Source of the DNA: Cephalopachus bancanus
Lineage: Eukaryota > Chordata > Mammalia > Primates > Tarsiidae
Direction: 5' to 3'
Assembly: GCA_027257055.1 (NCBI GenBank)
Contig: JAPVLO010001814.1
Coordinates: 1 to 64,000 of the forward strand
DNA: 64,000 nucleotides
Position 1 is the stretch's first letter; each line of letters opens with the position of its first letter. The notes beneath the pieces were generated by a model, which ran no database searches, was not told the DNA's origin, and was given only the letters and a program-made list of their open reading frames with translations. Shown here one piece after another: positions 10,791-22,522 of the stretch. The position numbers and the translations under genes were made by a program.

Positions 10791-12130
10791 TTGTGTAGGT
10801 TTTTCTCTCTCTCCCCCTTTCCCTCCCCTTCTTTAATTCTGTTTTTGAGGGAAGGTGGTGTTGCTTTTATTTCTCTTCTGCAATATCCTATTCTTCCTTA
10901 TGAGGGTCTTCTGGCTTTGTTCACTTTTGAGGTTGGAGTGTAGGCTGCAATCTGTACTTTTTGCAGTTTTGAGGTTTAATTGAGAGGGAACCTGTGGCTG
11001 AGAATGTATATGCTGATTCTAGCATCCACGAACAGGTGTATGAGCACACTGGAACCTATTTCCCTCTGCCTTACAATGTGTCCATTCAGCAGTATGTAGT
11101 TTTGGTTCCTAGATTAAGGAGGCGTATATAAAAGAGGAAAATAATGGAGGAAGGGGGGTCAATAGGAAGTTAGAAAGAGAGAAGAGTGAGAGGGAAAGCA
11201 GACATACATACCAACTATCAGGTGAGAAAGAGATACAAGGCCGGAACAAAGTGAAAAAAGGCACGTAAGAAGGATTCCCTAAAGAATACTGATAGCTACA
11301 CAGAGACAGACCAATAAAATCAAGAAATAGTGTAAGTCAGAAGGCAAACAACAAACGTGATCAAAACAAACAGTCAAAATCATATAATCATAAGTCAAAA
11401 TAAGTGATCAGACTAAAGTCACTTTAGCTGTGATCTCCGGCCTCTCCCCTTTGTTTTTCATTGCAGACAGCTAGATTTACTCACAGTTTGGGTTTCCTTT
11501 TTGTTTTTTTAGTCAGCTGTCTGGGGGTTGCTTTTGTCTGATTCAGCATAGGGGTGGGTCTTTGTCTCCTGTTTCATGACGTTACCTTAGGAACTGAGGT
11601 AGCGTTTGTTGATAGGTGGCTGGGGCAATGGAATTCTCTGCCTGGAGAATGGCCAAGGAAGTTTTTGCATATCCGTTTCTCTCTACTTGTCTGGGTCTTC
11701 CAGCTTGGGGTCACACACTGAATGCCTCAGCCAGGGTTGTCCCAGAGCTCCAGAGCTCCAAAGCACCAAAGGGCAGGCTGTGAGTGGCAGGAGTGGCCCT
11801 GGGCCTCCCACAGGGTACTTCAGCCAGGAATGGGACTGCCTCTGAGAGGTGGGCACCCAGAGCCTCCCTGAGTGACCAGCGGCTTGGTGCTTGGTGCCAG
11901 GCAGGAGACGATGTAGCCAGGGAGGGAGCTGGGACCTGAGACTCCCACACATGCTGTGGTACAGCAGCAGCAGGGGGCCACAATATCCAGCACTGCATGG
12001 GACCGAAGGTCCCTAGGCCTCAGACCAGAGTGGCTGGTGGTGGGCTGGGAGATGGGGGAAGAAAAGTAAGAATCACCTTCAGAGAATCTCACAAGTTCCC
12101 CTGTGCCATCACCATCTTGTTCCTGTCTCC

Positions 12131-12145
12131 TGAGTAAAATTTCTT
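12131..12145 (+). repeat. 15-bp target duplication of L1 A, right
   Basis: Identical to 5744-5758; lies directly after the L1 5' end (which reads CCATCTTGTTCCTGTCTCC on the plus strand). Confidence 0.9.
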
Positions 12146-12480
12146 AATGCAATTCATGTTCTTAAGAGATTTAAGAAGAAAAGCCATATGGTATCACAAT
12201 AGATAAAAAATTGATAAAAATCAATATTCATTATAATGAACATGAGGGGCAGAAGAAAGCTTCCAAATATATAGAATGAATAGCAGTAGAAAAACGATAA
12301 GAAATACGATCATGACACTACAAAAAGAAACAAAGAACTAGGAAGAAATCTTGAAAATTGAAAATTTTAGCTGAAATAATCTAATTAAATAAAATCATTT
12401 AATAAGAAAGATGTGGAAACCTCACAGACAAAAGACAGCGATGGAAAATTTAAGGAGAGGATTAGATAACACAAAATTTT
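12146..12480 (+). mobile_element. Old L1M ORF2 fragment, right half
   Basis: Continuation of the L1M interrupted at 5650: AAGAAGAAAAGCCATATGGTATC... is the degenerate L1M text that follows the region ending there. No open frame. Confidence 0.6.
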
Positions 12481-13790
12481 TTTCCAGAAAACAATTTCAG
12501 AAAATAAATATTTCTTACACTTGGGCATAAACAATCTGTTCACAGAAATTACAAAACTGTGCTGTCACATAATCTTAAGCATTTAATGGCCTCTTCCTTC
12601 CTATTTGCGAAATGATTTGTTATACAACTAATAAAAGTTAAAGGGGGGATCTTCTTTGAATATCTTAGAGTCTTGATATACAAATTCATATAATGTACTA
12701 GACACAGTATATTAGTACTGATTACTTTAAAAATCAATAAATCAGGATATGTTTTATATAGAATCAGGGTAAATTTGCATTCTGTTTTAATAACTTTTCA
12801 ATGCTGAGAACTATTGTCCTGGAATAACAACATGAAAGATAGCTGAATCACTCTTTGTAGCAAGAAGGTAGAATTTTGTCTATTTGAAAAGTGTTGCTTC
12901 TTTGAGGCAGGTGGCTAAACTAGAATGCCTTTGGAATTTATCCTTCAGACTAATTACATAGTTTGCAACAAAGGTCTGACTTGGTACATAAGCAAATGCC
13001 ATCATGCCATTTTTTGCATTAAATCTAATACTTTATTCTGAATTGGTTAACAGGTCTTGTTAACTGGATTAATTAGTTTTTTACATCACTCATCATAATT
13101 GAATATGTAGTTCTGAAAGGCAATATTCATGGGATTTGCAGTCTTGCCTACTCTTTAGCTTCACCCTCAGCATTTCAGTTCCTCTTCATTCTGTGAATTC
13201 ACTGAAAACTATTGATATGTCAAATTTATTTCTCTTTCTTATCTTGAAAATAAGACTTTATTTTTATTGTATTTTTTCTTGCACAAAATTGTGCATCCAG
13301 CAGAGTTTGTGCTTTTTCTTGTGAATGGGGCACTGATTGATTTGAAGGAGGCTGTGCAAATAAGACAACCACTGAAAATCTGAGATAAATAGCATCACTA
13401 ATAATCTCAAATAATTTTTTCAAGAAGAAAATGTAATCTTTCTAGAAGTTGATACAAATTGGTGTTCTTATTCCATTCCACTGAATTATATGCCACAAGG
13501 TAGAGATTCTAGGTTGATGAGTTTTTTTGCCAATCCAGAGAAAAATTTAAAATCCCTAATGAGATTTTTTCAAGGCCTTACTACTACTTCTTCTTAGAAC
13601 TACCTCCATTTTGGAGTAGCTAGGTAGGTAGTGGAGAGAATTGTAGTTTATTTTTAAAAATTGAGTTAGAATATAGTCTGGCACTCAAATATATTATTCA
13701 CTAAAGCATATTCCCATGAGGGTTTGGAGTCCTGTACTACTTTCTGTCTTATTTGTAAAACCTAAATCTGAGGTGAGATAGCTCACTTTT
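12481..13790. other. AT-rich intergenic, no recognised feature
   Basis: About 1.3 kb with no clear repeat family, exon or RNA gene. The short frames at 12549-13423 lack support. It supplied the TTTT/AAAA site used by L1 B. Confidence 0.4.
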
Positions 13791-13803
13791 AAAAAGTAGT
13801 GAA
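13791..13803 (+). repeat. 13-bp target duplication of L1 B, left
   Basis: AAAAAGTAGTGAA is preceded by TTTT, giving the classic L1 endonuclease site TTTT/AAAA. An exact copy is at 19766-19778. Confidence 0.85.
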
Positions 13804-14769
13804 TACAGACTGAAGAGTTCCCACACCCACAACCACCCCGCAGCTTCCTGGAGGCAGTGGCCATGATTGCAAGATTGCAAGTTCAGAATTATTATTGAAA
13901 GAAGCATGTGAGGAGACTCCTGAAGATGGTAACGGCATAGGTGGATCTGTGAGACTCTCCCAACGTCAGTTCCCAAAAAGACTCGTACTTTTCTTCCTGC
14001 AACCCACAGCCTGCTGCCAGCCACACTGGTGCAAGTCCCGGGGACCATTGGTTCAATGCAGGGCCAGATATTGCAGCCTGACTGCGGCTGCTCCACCATA
14101 TGTGGCTCTGGCTGGCTGGGGAATCCCGAATCCTGGATTTCAGCTCCCTCCCTGGTTACATTGTCACAACCAGCACCAAGCTGCTGGTCACTCAGGGAGA
14201 CACTGGGCGCCCGCCCCTCAGAGATATTGGTCCCATTTCTGGCTGAAGTGCCCTGTGAGGGACCCAGAGCCACTACCTGCCCTCTGGAGCTTTCGAGATC
14301 TGGAGCCACGGGTCCACCCTGTCTGAGGCACTCAGTGTGTGACCACAAGCTTGTGTAAGGGAGCATGTGTTAGGTGCTGATCGGAGGCTTCCAGCTCCAG
14401 AGGAGGGAACCTCCAACCCTCTCCTCCACCCCAGCATGCTGGTGGCACCCTGGATCCAGCTCCCAGCTGTGCAGCTAGTCCCGTCTAGAGACCCACACGT
14501 GCATACCTAAAAGTGAAAGTAAAACTAACACCTCTGCCACTTTCAAGGCAGATTTGCATTGCCCCGCTCACCTATCAGAGCCTCCACCTCAGTTCCCACA
14601 GTGATGTCGTTAAACAGGACACAAAGCCCCTCCCCTACACTGAACAGAGACAAGTCACAGATCTCCCAGGCAGCAGGCTAGCTGCCTGCAACAAAAACAG
14701 AGGGGAGAGGCTGGAGATTAAAGTTCAAGGGACTTTAGTCACTAAGAGATGAGAGAAAAATCTACACAA

Positions 14770-15684
14770 ATGAAGAAAAACCAAAAGAAGATTATGGGTC
14801 TCTCCCAGACTCCTGGGAGGGCAGACACTGAGAAAACTGACTTCGGAATGCAAACAATGTACAGCCCCCAGAATGACTGGTCTCAAACTACAAACCTAGA
14901 TATAAAGACATTAATGGAGAGATTAAAAAGAATTGAGGAGACGCAAAAAGAAACTAGAAAGGAGCTGATATCTCAGATAACAGTAATAAAGAATACTGTG
15001 AATGAAATAAATAATAAACTGGTAAGCATGGAAAGCAGAATTACCCAAGCAGAAGAAAGAATCTCAGAGCTTGAGGACCAAAATATAGAAATAACCCAAA
15101 CTCTCAAAAACACAGAAAACAAACTTTAAAAAGACAGAAAAAAAACCTTCAAGAGATGAGCGATTGCTTCAAGAGACAGAACCTAAGAGTAATTGGCCTT
15201 CCTGAGGCAGAAAGAGAGACAGAGACCACACTGGAACAATCTTTCCATGAGCTCATTCAAGAAAACTTCCCTTATCCAATCAATGATGGAAAAACTCAAA
15301 CAAAAGAGATTCAGAGAACCCCTGCAAGACAGCAAATAAGAAAAAATCCCAAAGGCAGCAAGAGAAAAAGGCCAGATCACCTACCAGGAAAAACTAATTA
15401 GAATAGCAGCAGATTTATCTACAGAAACCCTGCAGGCTGGGAGAGCTTGGAGCCCTATCTTCAAAGTCCTAAAAGATAAACAATTTCAACAAAGAATAAA
15501 CTACCCAGCCAGATTAAGCTTCATCAGCGAGGGAGAATTAAAATCTTTCCCAGATATCCAATCCCTAAGAACTTATGCTTCCACCAAACCACCTCTACAA
15601 GAAACACTCAAGAAAGTATTAAACACAAAAGAAAAGGGGAAAAAAAGAACAGCATTCTTCACAAAACTACAGGAAAAAGAATAA
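14770..15684 (+). pseudogene. L1 B ORF1, broken
   Basis: The start ATG 14770 has the same context as L1 D (CTACACAAATGAAGAAAAACC). The coiled-coil part is open to a stop at 15127-15129, caused by an apparent one-base insertion just before it (CTTTAAAAAG against CTCAAAAAG in D). RRM text (RQNLRVIGLPEAERE) continues in another frame from 15156, with further lesions in the C-terminal domain. Confidence 0.88.
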
Positions 15685-15758
15685 AATACACATGCAAAAA
15701 CCCAAAATACAAAAGAAAGACAATAAAACAAATAGAAGAACAACTATATAAGAACTCG

Positions 15759-18700
15759 ATGATAGGGATGAACTCTCACATTTCAATAATTAGCCTGAAT
15801 GTGAATGATCTAAATGCACCACTGAAAAGACATAGAATGGCAAAATGGATAAAATATCACCAGGCAACAATATACTACTTTCAAGAGACCCATCTCACTA
15901 GAAAGGACATGCACAGACTCAAAGCCAGAGGATGGGAAACAAATTTTCAGGCGAATGGAACACAAAAGAAAGGAGGATTCATGATCCTAATTTCAGACAA
16001 AACACCATTTAAGCTATCAAACATTAAAAAAGATACAGAGGGCCACTATATAATGATTAAAGATTCACTCCATCAAAAAAAAATATCTATCCTAAACATA
16101 TATGCACCCCACATAGGTGTGCCAACTTTTATAAAGCAACTCCTAGGAAAATTAAGAAGGATATTGACTCTAACACCATCATAACTGGGGACTTTAATAC
16201 CCCACTCACAACCCTAGACAGATCATCAGGACAAAAAAATCACCCATGAGATCTGGAACCTCAATGTGACTCTGGACCAAATGGACTTAATTGATACCTA
16301 CAGAATAATCCATCCAAAAACCAGAGAATCCACATTCTACTCATCACCGCATAGAACGTATTCCAAGACGACCACATATTTGGCCATAAATCAAGCATAA
16401 GCAAATTAAAAATGACCGAAATTTTACCATGCACCTTCTCGGACCACAGTGGAATAAAAATAAACATTAACACCAACAAGGTCCTCCCAAAACCCACAAA
16501 GACATGGTCACTAAACAGCATGATGCTAAACAACTCCTGGGTCAATGATGAAATCAAAACAGACATCAAAAGATACCTGGAAACAAATGAAAATGCAGAA
16601 ACATCTTACCAAAATCTCTGGGACGCTGTAAAAGCTGTAGTAAGAGAGGAATTTATATCCCTACAAACACACATGAAGAAAATGGAAGGAGCACAAATTA
16701 ACAGCCTAACAAGCCACCTAAAGAAGCTGGAAAAGCAAGACCACAAAAACCCTAATTTCAGCAGAAGAATCCAGATCACCAAAATAAAAGCCCAGATCCA
16801 GGACATAGAAGACAAAAAGACCATACAAAAAATCAGTGAAACAAAAAGCTGGTTCTTTGAAAGGATAAACAAGATCGATGGTCCCCTTCTAGACTGACAT
16901 AGAAAAAGAAAGAAAGAACCCAAAGAAGCACAATCAGAAACACAAAAGATGAAGTCACATCTGACCCTGAAGAAATACAAAAGATCATCAGAGACTACTA
17001 TGTACACTTGTGTGGAAACAAACTTGAAAACCTCAAGGAAATGGAGGACTTTCTTTCATCACACAACCTACGTAGGTTGAAACAAGAAGAAATTGAGACA
17101 CTAAATAGACCAATAACAATCAAGGAAATTGACTATGTAATAAAAAAACTACCTACCAAAAAAAAGCCCTGGACCAGATGGCTTTCCAGCAGAATTCTAC
17201 AATACATTTAAGGAGGAACTGATTTCAATCCTCCTGAAGCTAATTCAAGCGATTGAGAAAGATGGAACCCTTCCAAATCATTTTATGAAGCTAACATCAC
17301 ATTGATACCCAAGCCAGGTAAATATCCAACAAAAAAGAGAACTACAGGCAAATATCTTTGATGAACATAGATGCTAAATTCTCAACAAGATCCTAGCAAA
17401 CCAGATTCAACAACACATCTCAAAAATCATCCATTATGACCAAGTAGGCTTCATCCCTGGGATGCAAGGCTGGTTCAACATTCATAAAACAATAAATGTA
17501 ATTAAATACATCAACAGATGTCAAAACAAAAACCACATGATTATATCATTAGATGCAGAAAAAGCTTTTGATAAAATCCAGCACCCCTTCTTGATAAAAA
17601 CCCTTGAACATCTAGGCATACTGGGAACATACCTCAAAGTAGTAAAAGCCATCTACGAGAAACCTACAGCCAGCATACACCTAAATGGATAATAATTGGT
17701 ACTATTTCCCCTGAAAAGTGGAACATGACAAGGATGCCCACTCTCACCCCTCCTGTTCAATATAGTATTGGAAGTCCTTGCTAGAGCAATCAGAGAAGAG
17801 AAGGCAGTCAGGGGTATCCAAATAGGAAAAGAGGAAGTCAAATTACCTCTCTTTGCAGATGACATGATCGTGTACCTTGAAAACCCAAGAGAATCTGTCA
17901 AAAAGCTCCTTACACTGATAAAGGCCTTCGGAAAGTCTCAGGATATAAAATAAATGTGCAAACGACAATCGCATTTCTTTACACCAATAATAAACAAACA
18001 GAAACCCAAATAAGAAGCACAATTCCATTCAAAATAGCCACACAAAAAAGAAATACCTTGGCATCTTCCTAACCAGAGACGTGGAAGATCTTTACAAGGA
18101 AAACTAGAAAACTCTGCTCAAAGAAATCAAAGATGAAACAAACAAGTGGAAAAATATCCCATGCTCGTGGATTGGAAGAATCAACATTCTGAAGATGTCC
18201 ATCTTACCCAAGGCAATCTACAGATTCAATGCAATACCCATCAAATTACCAGCAACAATCTTCTCAGACCTAGAAAAAACAACACAGGAATTCATATGGA
18301 AGCACAAACGACCAAGAATAGCCAGAACAATCCTCAGCAAAAAAACAAAGCAGGTGGTATCACATTACCAGACTTCAAACTTTACTACAAAGCTACAATC
18401 ATCAAAACAGCTTGGTATTGGTACAGGAACAGGCATATAGATCAATGGAATAGAATTGAGATCCCAGAAGCAAAACCTCAATTTCTCAACCAACTTATCT
18501 TTGAGAAACCCTCCACCACCTATTAGTGAGGAGAGGAGAACCTATTCAGTAAATGGTGCTGGGAAAACTGGCTGACCACATGCAGACAATTGAAACAGGA
18601 CCTCTATCTATCCCCATACACAAAAATTAACTCCAAATGGATCAGAGATCTAAATGTAAAACCTCAAACCATAAGAACCTTAGAAAATGAAGGACATACC

Positions 18701-19567
18701 CTCATGGAAATTGGAACTGGCATCCAATTCCTGAACAAAACTCGAAATCCACAGGCCATGAGGAATAATATAGACAAGTGGGACCTTATTAAACTGACAA
18801 GCTTCTGCAAAGCCAAAGAAACCATCAAGAGAGCAGGGAGACAGCCTACAGACTGGGAAAAATTATTTGCCAATTCCAGCTCAGACAAAGACTTAATATC
18901 TTGGATCTACAAGGATCTCAAATGTGCTGAAAAGAAAAAAACAAACAACCCCATTATAAAATGGGCAAAAGATATGAACAGACACTTCACAAAGGAAGAC
19001 ATCCGAACAGTCAACAGACACATGAAGAAATGCTTAACGTCACTAATCATCTGGGAGATGTAAATCAAAACCACACTGAGATACCACCTAACTTCTGTCA
19101 GAATGGCAATTATTAATAACTCAGAAAATAATAGTTGTTGGAGAGGATGTGGCGAAAAGGGAACACTCCTACACTGTTGGTGGGAGCGCAAACTAGTACA
19201 ACCTCTGTGGAAAGCAGTGTGGCGATTCCTGAAAGCTCTAAACATCAACCTCCCATATGATCCTGCAATCCCCCTACTGGGAATATAACCTGAAGAACTC
19301 AAATCACTCTATAAAAAAGATACCTGTACATGAATGTTTATTGCAGCATTGTTCACAATAGCAAGAACCTGGAACCAGCCATGCTGTCCATCAAAATAGG
19401 ACTGGATTTTAAAAATGTGGTACATATACATGATGGAATACTATGCAGCCATAAAAAAGAACAAAATTGTGAATTTTGTAGCTACTTGCATGGAGCTAGA
19501 GTCTATAATACTGAGTGACTTCTCACAGAAACTAAGATCTGAGTATTACATATTCTCACTCATATAG
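15759..19567 (+). pseudogene. L1 B ORF2, broken
   Basis: It starts ATGATAGGGATGAAC, equivalent to D's start, and ends TAG 19565-19567. The endonuclease N-terminus with the QETH motif is open (15759-16184); later pieces hold DHSGIKI (16412-16897), SLDAEKAFD (17462-17692), [11 protein letters not shown] (17768-17953) and the C-terminal half (18590-19063). At least five frameshifts or stops separate them. Confidence 0.9.
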
Positions 19568-19765
19568 TGGACCTTGATCATTCAACGCAGTACCATAAGA
19601 AAATGACTGACTGTTGTGGGAAACTCTGGGGGGGGGACTAATGGTAGTAAACATCTGTCTGGGGATGGGGAGACACCTGTTATCAACAATGGGGCCTGAA
19701 TGAAGCATATTTGTATACCTAACCCTTAACTGTACACCACAATATAAAAATAAATAATATTGATA

Positions 19766-19778
19766 AAAAAGTAGTGAA
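19766..19778 (+). repeat. 13-bp target duplication of L1 B, right
   Basis: AAAAAGTAGTGAA, identical to 13791-13803. Confidence 0.85.
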
Positions 19779-20480
19779 CATTCACATGCAAGTCAAATGG
19801 AAATTGTCTATTTATTACCTGTTTTAAAGAATGGATAGGGCACAAATAATTTTTATTTGAAAGCAGATCCAGAAGAGAATCTTGTAAAGGAATACAATAC
19901 AACATCTTAGTATGGTTCATTAAGTAAAAAATAAAACTATATGCTTAGAAAAAGACCTTAACATTAATATGGTTATATCTGGGTTGTGGATTATTGGTGG
20001 TTTTTGGTTTATGTTTTTCCTTTTCCAAGTTTTATAATGAATCAATATAAGTTAGTTCCACATTAAACCAACAAAGATAGTAAAGAGTAATTCTTAGCGT
20101 ATTTTATTATTAAAAACAATTATAAATCAAATCCAAAGCTTTATACACCAAACCCTATATTTTACTTGGCCCAGTTAGTTTGTTGAATCTGAGACAAAAA
20201 TTAAAGAATTTCTTCACCAGATAAATCAAATGTGCTAATAACCTTCCAATCTATTTAACCAGTTATTTTGTGCCTTCTGTGACTGTTCAAGTTGGTAACA
20301 AGTAATAAGATGAGATGAATCTTAACGGCAGATTAGATACTGCAAAAGAAAGGATGAGTGACCCTGGAGACACAGCAATAGAAATCATAGTATCTAAAAT
20401 TAAACACAGAAAGGAAAAGACACAGAGAAAAAGAGTAAAAATTTAATGAACATCAGTGAACTGTGGACAGCTTCAAATAA
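19779..20480. other. AT-rich intergenic
   Basis: About 700 bases without a recognisable gene or young repeat. Confidence 0.4.
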
Positions 20481-20489
20481 CCTTATGTA

Positions 20490-20980
20490 TGAGTCTCCAG
20501 AGAAAAAGAAAAAGAGGAACAACAAATATTTAAATATTTCACCCGAAAAATTTCTAAACTTGATAAAAATGAAAGCCACAGTTGCCAGAAGCTCAATAAA
20601 CCCCAAGCCCAATAAACACAAAGAAAGCTACACCAAGGCATGTGAAAAGCACATTCCTTAAAATGAGGAATAAAGAGAACATTTTAAAAGCAGTTAGAGG
20701 AAAAAAACACATTCCATTTAGAGGTTCAAAAATAATGACAAGAGAATTCTCTTCAGAAACAATGCAAAAAGGAAAGCTGGCATAGTAACACTTTTAGAGT
20801 GCTAAAAGAAAAATAGTGTCAGCTTAGAATTCTATACTCAGTGAACAACTTTTAAAAATGAAGGAAATATGAAGAGTTAAACATACAAAAGCTGATAGAA
20901 TTTATCATCAGCATACCTGCTCTACAAAAAAATATTAATTAAAGTCAGTCCGGCGGAAAGAAAATGATACTAGATGGAAA
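20490..20980 (+). mobile_element. Old L1M ORF1 C-terminal fragment
   Basis: Degenerate text equivalent to L1M ORF1 (GCTCAATAAACCCCAAGC..., TTAGAATTCTATACTCAGTG, TGATACTAGATGG) in plus orientation. No open frame. Confidence 0.6.
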
Positions 20981-20984
20981 TTCT

Positions 20985-21250
20985 TTCACTTAGTATAATA
21001 TTTTCAAGATTCATGTGGGTAACACATATCAGTATAAGTACTTCATTCTTTCTGGAGGAATACTGTCCCATTATAAGTATATCCCATGTGTATTTATCCA
21101 TTTGTCAGCTGATGGATATTCATTTGTTTCAACTTTTATGAACATTTATGCACAAATCTTTGGTGGCGATATATTTTTAATTATTATGAATATATACCTA
21201 GGAGTAGAATTGTTGGGTCATATTTTGTACTTACTTCTAAAATGTGATTA
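20985..21250 (-). mobile_element. Old L1M 3' end fragment, reversed
   Basis: CACTTAGTATAATATTTTCAAG..., ATCCATTTGTCAGCTGATGG and CTAGGAGTAGAATTGTTGGGTCAT are the minus-strand L1M 3' text. It abuts the plus-strand ORF1 piece, so this is a rearranged or composite old L1. Confidence 0.6.
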
Positions 21251-21577
21251 CCTTGGAGTCTGATTCAGAATTATTCATACTAAATGTGGTATCTTGAGAT
21301 GTACTGATCACATTCTGGTGCTCAAGCATGATGGGGGAGATGATGAGCAACACAAGGAGTACGTGTCCTTTTGGCACTGAAAATGCAGAAGGCAGAATAG
21401 AGAAATTAAAAAACAGTGACTGTGGTTGTCCTACAGACCCCGCCCACTTGTGATCACATGCTCCTTCTCCTTCTTCTTTTTCTACCCTGTTCCTTCTCTT
21501 CTCTTTCCATTTTCTGTGCACAGGCACTGTGCACTTCCTTGTACCACGTTAAAGTATATTCTATATTTCCTTTCCAG
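21251..21577 (+). other. Probable intron sequence upstream of exon
   Basis: No repeat recognised. It ends in a pyrimidine-rich tract and CCTTTCCAG, a good 3' splice site for the exon at 21578. Confidence 0.4.
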
Positions 21578-21694
21578 GTATTTCTAAAATGTTTGCTGAT
21601 ATCATTAGAGGAGAATCGTTGATCACTTGTGGCATCATATCCATTATTTTTGGAATTTTTCGGAGCAATGCAGTCTCCATTTCTTTGTTTATGG
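21578..21694 (+). CDS. Probable exon of an SLC9-like (sperm NHE-type) membrane transporter
   Basis: Seen: a 117-bp open segment flanked by TTTCCTTTCCAG and GTAGGA. After two leading bases it reads ISKMFADIIRGESLITCG followed by a hydrophobic stretch, IISIIFGIFRSNAVSISLF. Known: Na+/H+ exchangers have a conserved GES(L/V)xND-type motif opening a transmembrane helix, followed by a re-entrant region. The divergent sperm exchangers (SLC9C1/SLC9C2) lack the standard ND pair. Inferred: this exon covers that GES helix, in plus orientation, ending in phase 1. The gene name is not given because I could not compare it to a database. It could be a decayed paralogue. Confidence 0.5.
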
Positions 21695-21705
21695 GTAGGA
21701 GTATT

Positions 21706-21761
21706 TGTGTTTGTGTGTGTGTGTGTGTGTGTGGTGTGTGTGTGTGTGTGTGTGTGTGTGT
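21706..21761 (+). repeat. (TG)n microsatellite
   Basis: TG repeats with one interrupting GG, starting about 12 bases after the exon donor site. Confidence 0.95.
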
Positions 21762-21871
21762 ATTTCCTAAAAATTATTCTCATTGAAATTAAAATACTTT
21801 AAAGACATACTTCCCTATACTTTACTCTTGGGCCAATTAAAATGATATACCAGGGAACTAGAAAACAGTTA

Positions 21872-22474
21872 CGGTTGGCTGTCCACATCTGCTTTTGCAG
21901 ACCAAAAGTATACAGAAAAAAAATGGCAATACAATGATTAAAAAATACAAATTAGCCGGGCTCGGTGGCTCAGCCTGTAATCCCGCGCCTTTGGGAGGGT
22001 GAGGTGAGTGGATTGCCTGAGCCCGTGGGTTCGAGACCCGCCTGGGCAGCAAGACCTCATCTCTACAATAAATCAAAAAATCAGCCGGGCGTGGTAGCGC
22101 TTGCCTGTAATTCCCGCGGCTTGGAAGACTGAGGCGGAAGGATCGTCGGAGCCCAGCAGGTTGAGGCTGCGGTGGCCGGGAGCGGCCACTGCACTCCAGT
22201 CTGGGCGACAGAGTGAGACTCCAACTCAAAAAAAAAAAAAAAAAAAAGAATTACAAATTAAAAAGCAGTACAGCATAACAACTGTTTACATAGCATTTCC
22301 ACTGTCTTAAGTATTGTAAGTAATCTAGAAATGACTTCAAGTATACAGCAGAATGTGCTTAGGTCATATGCAATTTCTACGTCATTCTTTAATCAAGGAC
22401 TTGAGCATCTGTGGATTGTGGTATCTAAGGAGGTTCACGGAAACGATTCCCCATGGATACCCCAGGGAGGACTG
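21872..22474 (+). mobile_element. DNA transposon fossil (Tigger type), split by an Alu
   Basis: The left end CGGTTGGCTGTCCACATCTG and right end CAGGGAGGACTG are diverged TIRs next to TA on both sides (21870-21871, 22475-22476). The interior (TTGTAAGTAATCTAGAAATGA, GTATACAGCAGAATGTGC, GACTTGAGCATCTGTGGAT) is also found at 36900-37020. The Alu 21955-22251 interrupts it. Confidence 0.6.
21955..22251 (+). mobile_element. Alu, young tarsier-like subfamily
   Basis: Dimeric 7SL-derived SINE: left arm GGCTCAGCCTGTAATCCC, linker CAATAAATCAAAAAATCAG, right arm ending GACTCCAACTC plus poly-A. Flanked by TACAAATTA at 21946-21954 and 22252-22260. A and B box text is recognisable in the left arm. High similarity to the copies at 26895, 48450 and 63939. 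Confidence 0.95.
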
Positions 22475-22522
22475 TATTATGTTCTTGGCATTAAGGGGAA
22501 AGAATGTTAAGAAAACGATATA

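Larger units (their letters stand above)
5759..12130 (-). mobile_element. Full-length L1 'A', minus strand, coding-dead
   Basis: A complete young-type L1 of about 6.4 kb with exact 15-bp target duplications. Minus-strand order: 5'UTR (12130 down to 10791), ORF1 remnant (10790-9830), ORF2 remnant (9754-5985), 3'UTR and an irregular A/T tail (5984-5759). The sense 5' end reads GGAGACAGGAACAAGATGG, a YY1-type start motif like that of primate L1s. The distal 5'UTR is homologous to L1 B and the proximal 5'UTR (about 10791-11420) is homologous to L1 D. Both ORFs carry stops and frameshifts, so it is not retrotransposition-competent. Confidence 0.93.
13804..19765 (+). mobile_element. Full-length L1 'B', plus strand, coding-dead
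   Basis: About 5.96 kb with exact 13-bp target duplications. The first ~100 bases (13804-13907) have no counterpart in L1 A. The recognisable L1 start GAGGAGACTCCTGAAGATGG begins near 13908. The distal 5'UTR matches that of L1 A, but B then jumps from GGGACTTTAGTCA (about 14739) almost straight to the ORF1 leader, lacking about 620 nt that A and D have. ORF1 14770-15684 and ORF2 15759-19567 both carry frameshifts. The 3'UTR has a run of G at about 19627 and ends with AATAATATTGAT then A's. Confidence 0.92.

Noticed and set aside
11606..12092. Several 79-95 aa frames in the L1 A 5'UTR
   Set aside because: GC-balanced 5'UTR of an L1; no conserved product between copies.
13749..14366. 205-aa minus and 143-aa plus frames in the L1 B 5'UTR
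   Set aside because: The region is L1 5'UTR homologous to that of L1 A. Frames are not conserved between A and B.
21858..22229. 123-aa frame on the minus strand
   Set aside because: Antisense translation of an Alu, as are frames at 22382-22912 and 48428-48742.
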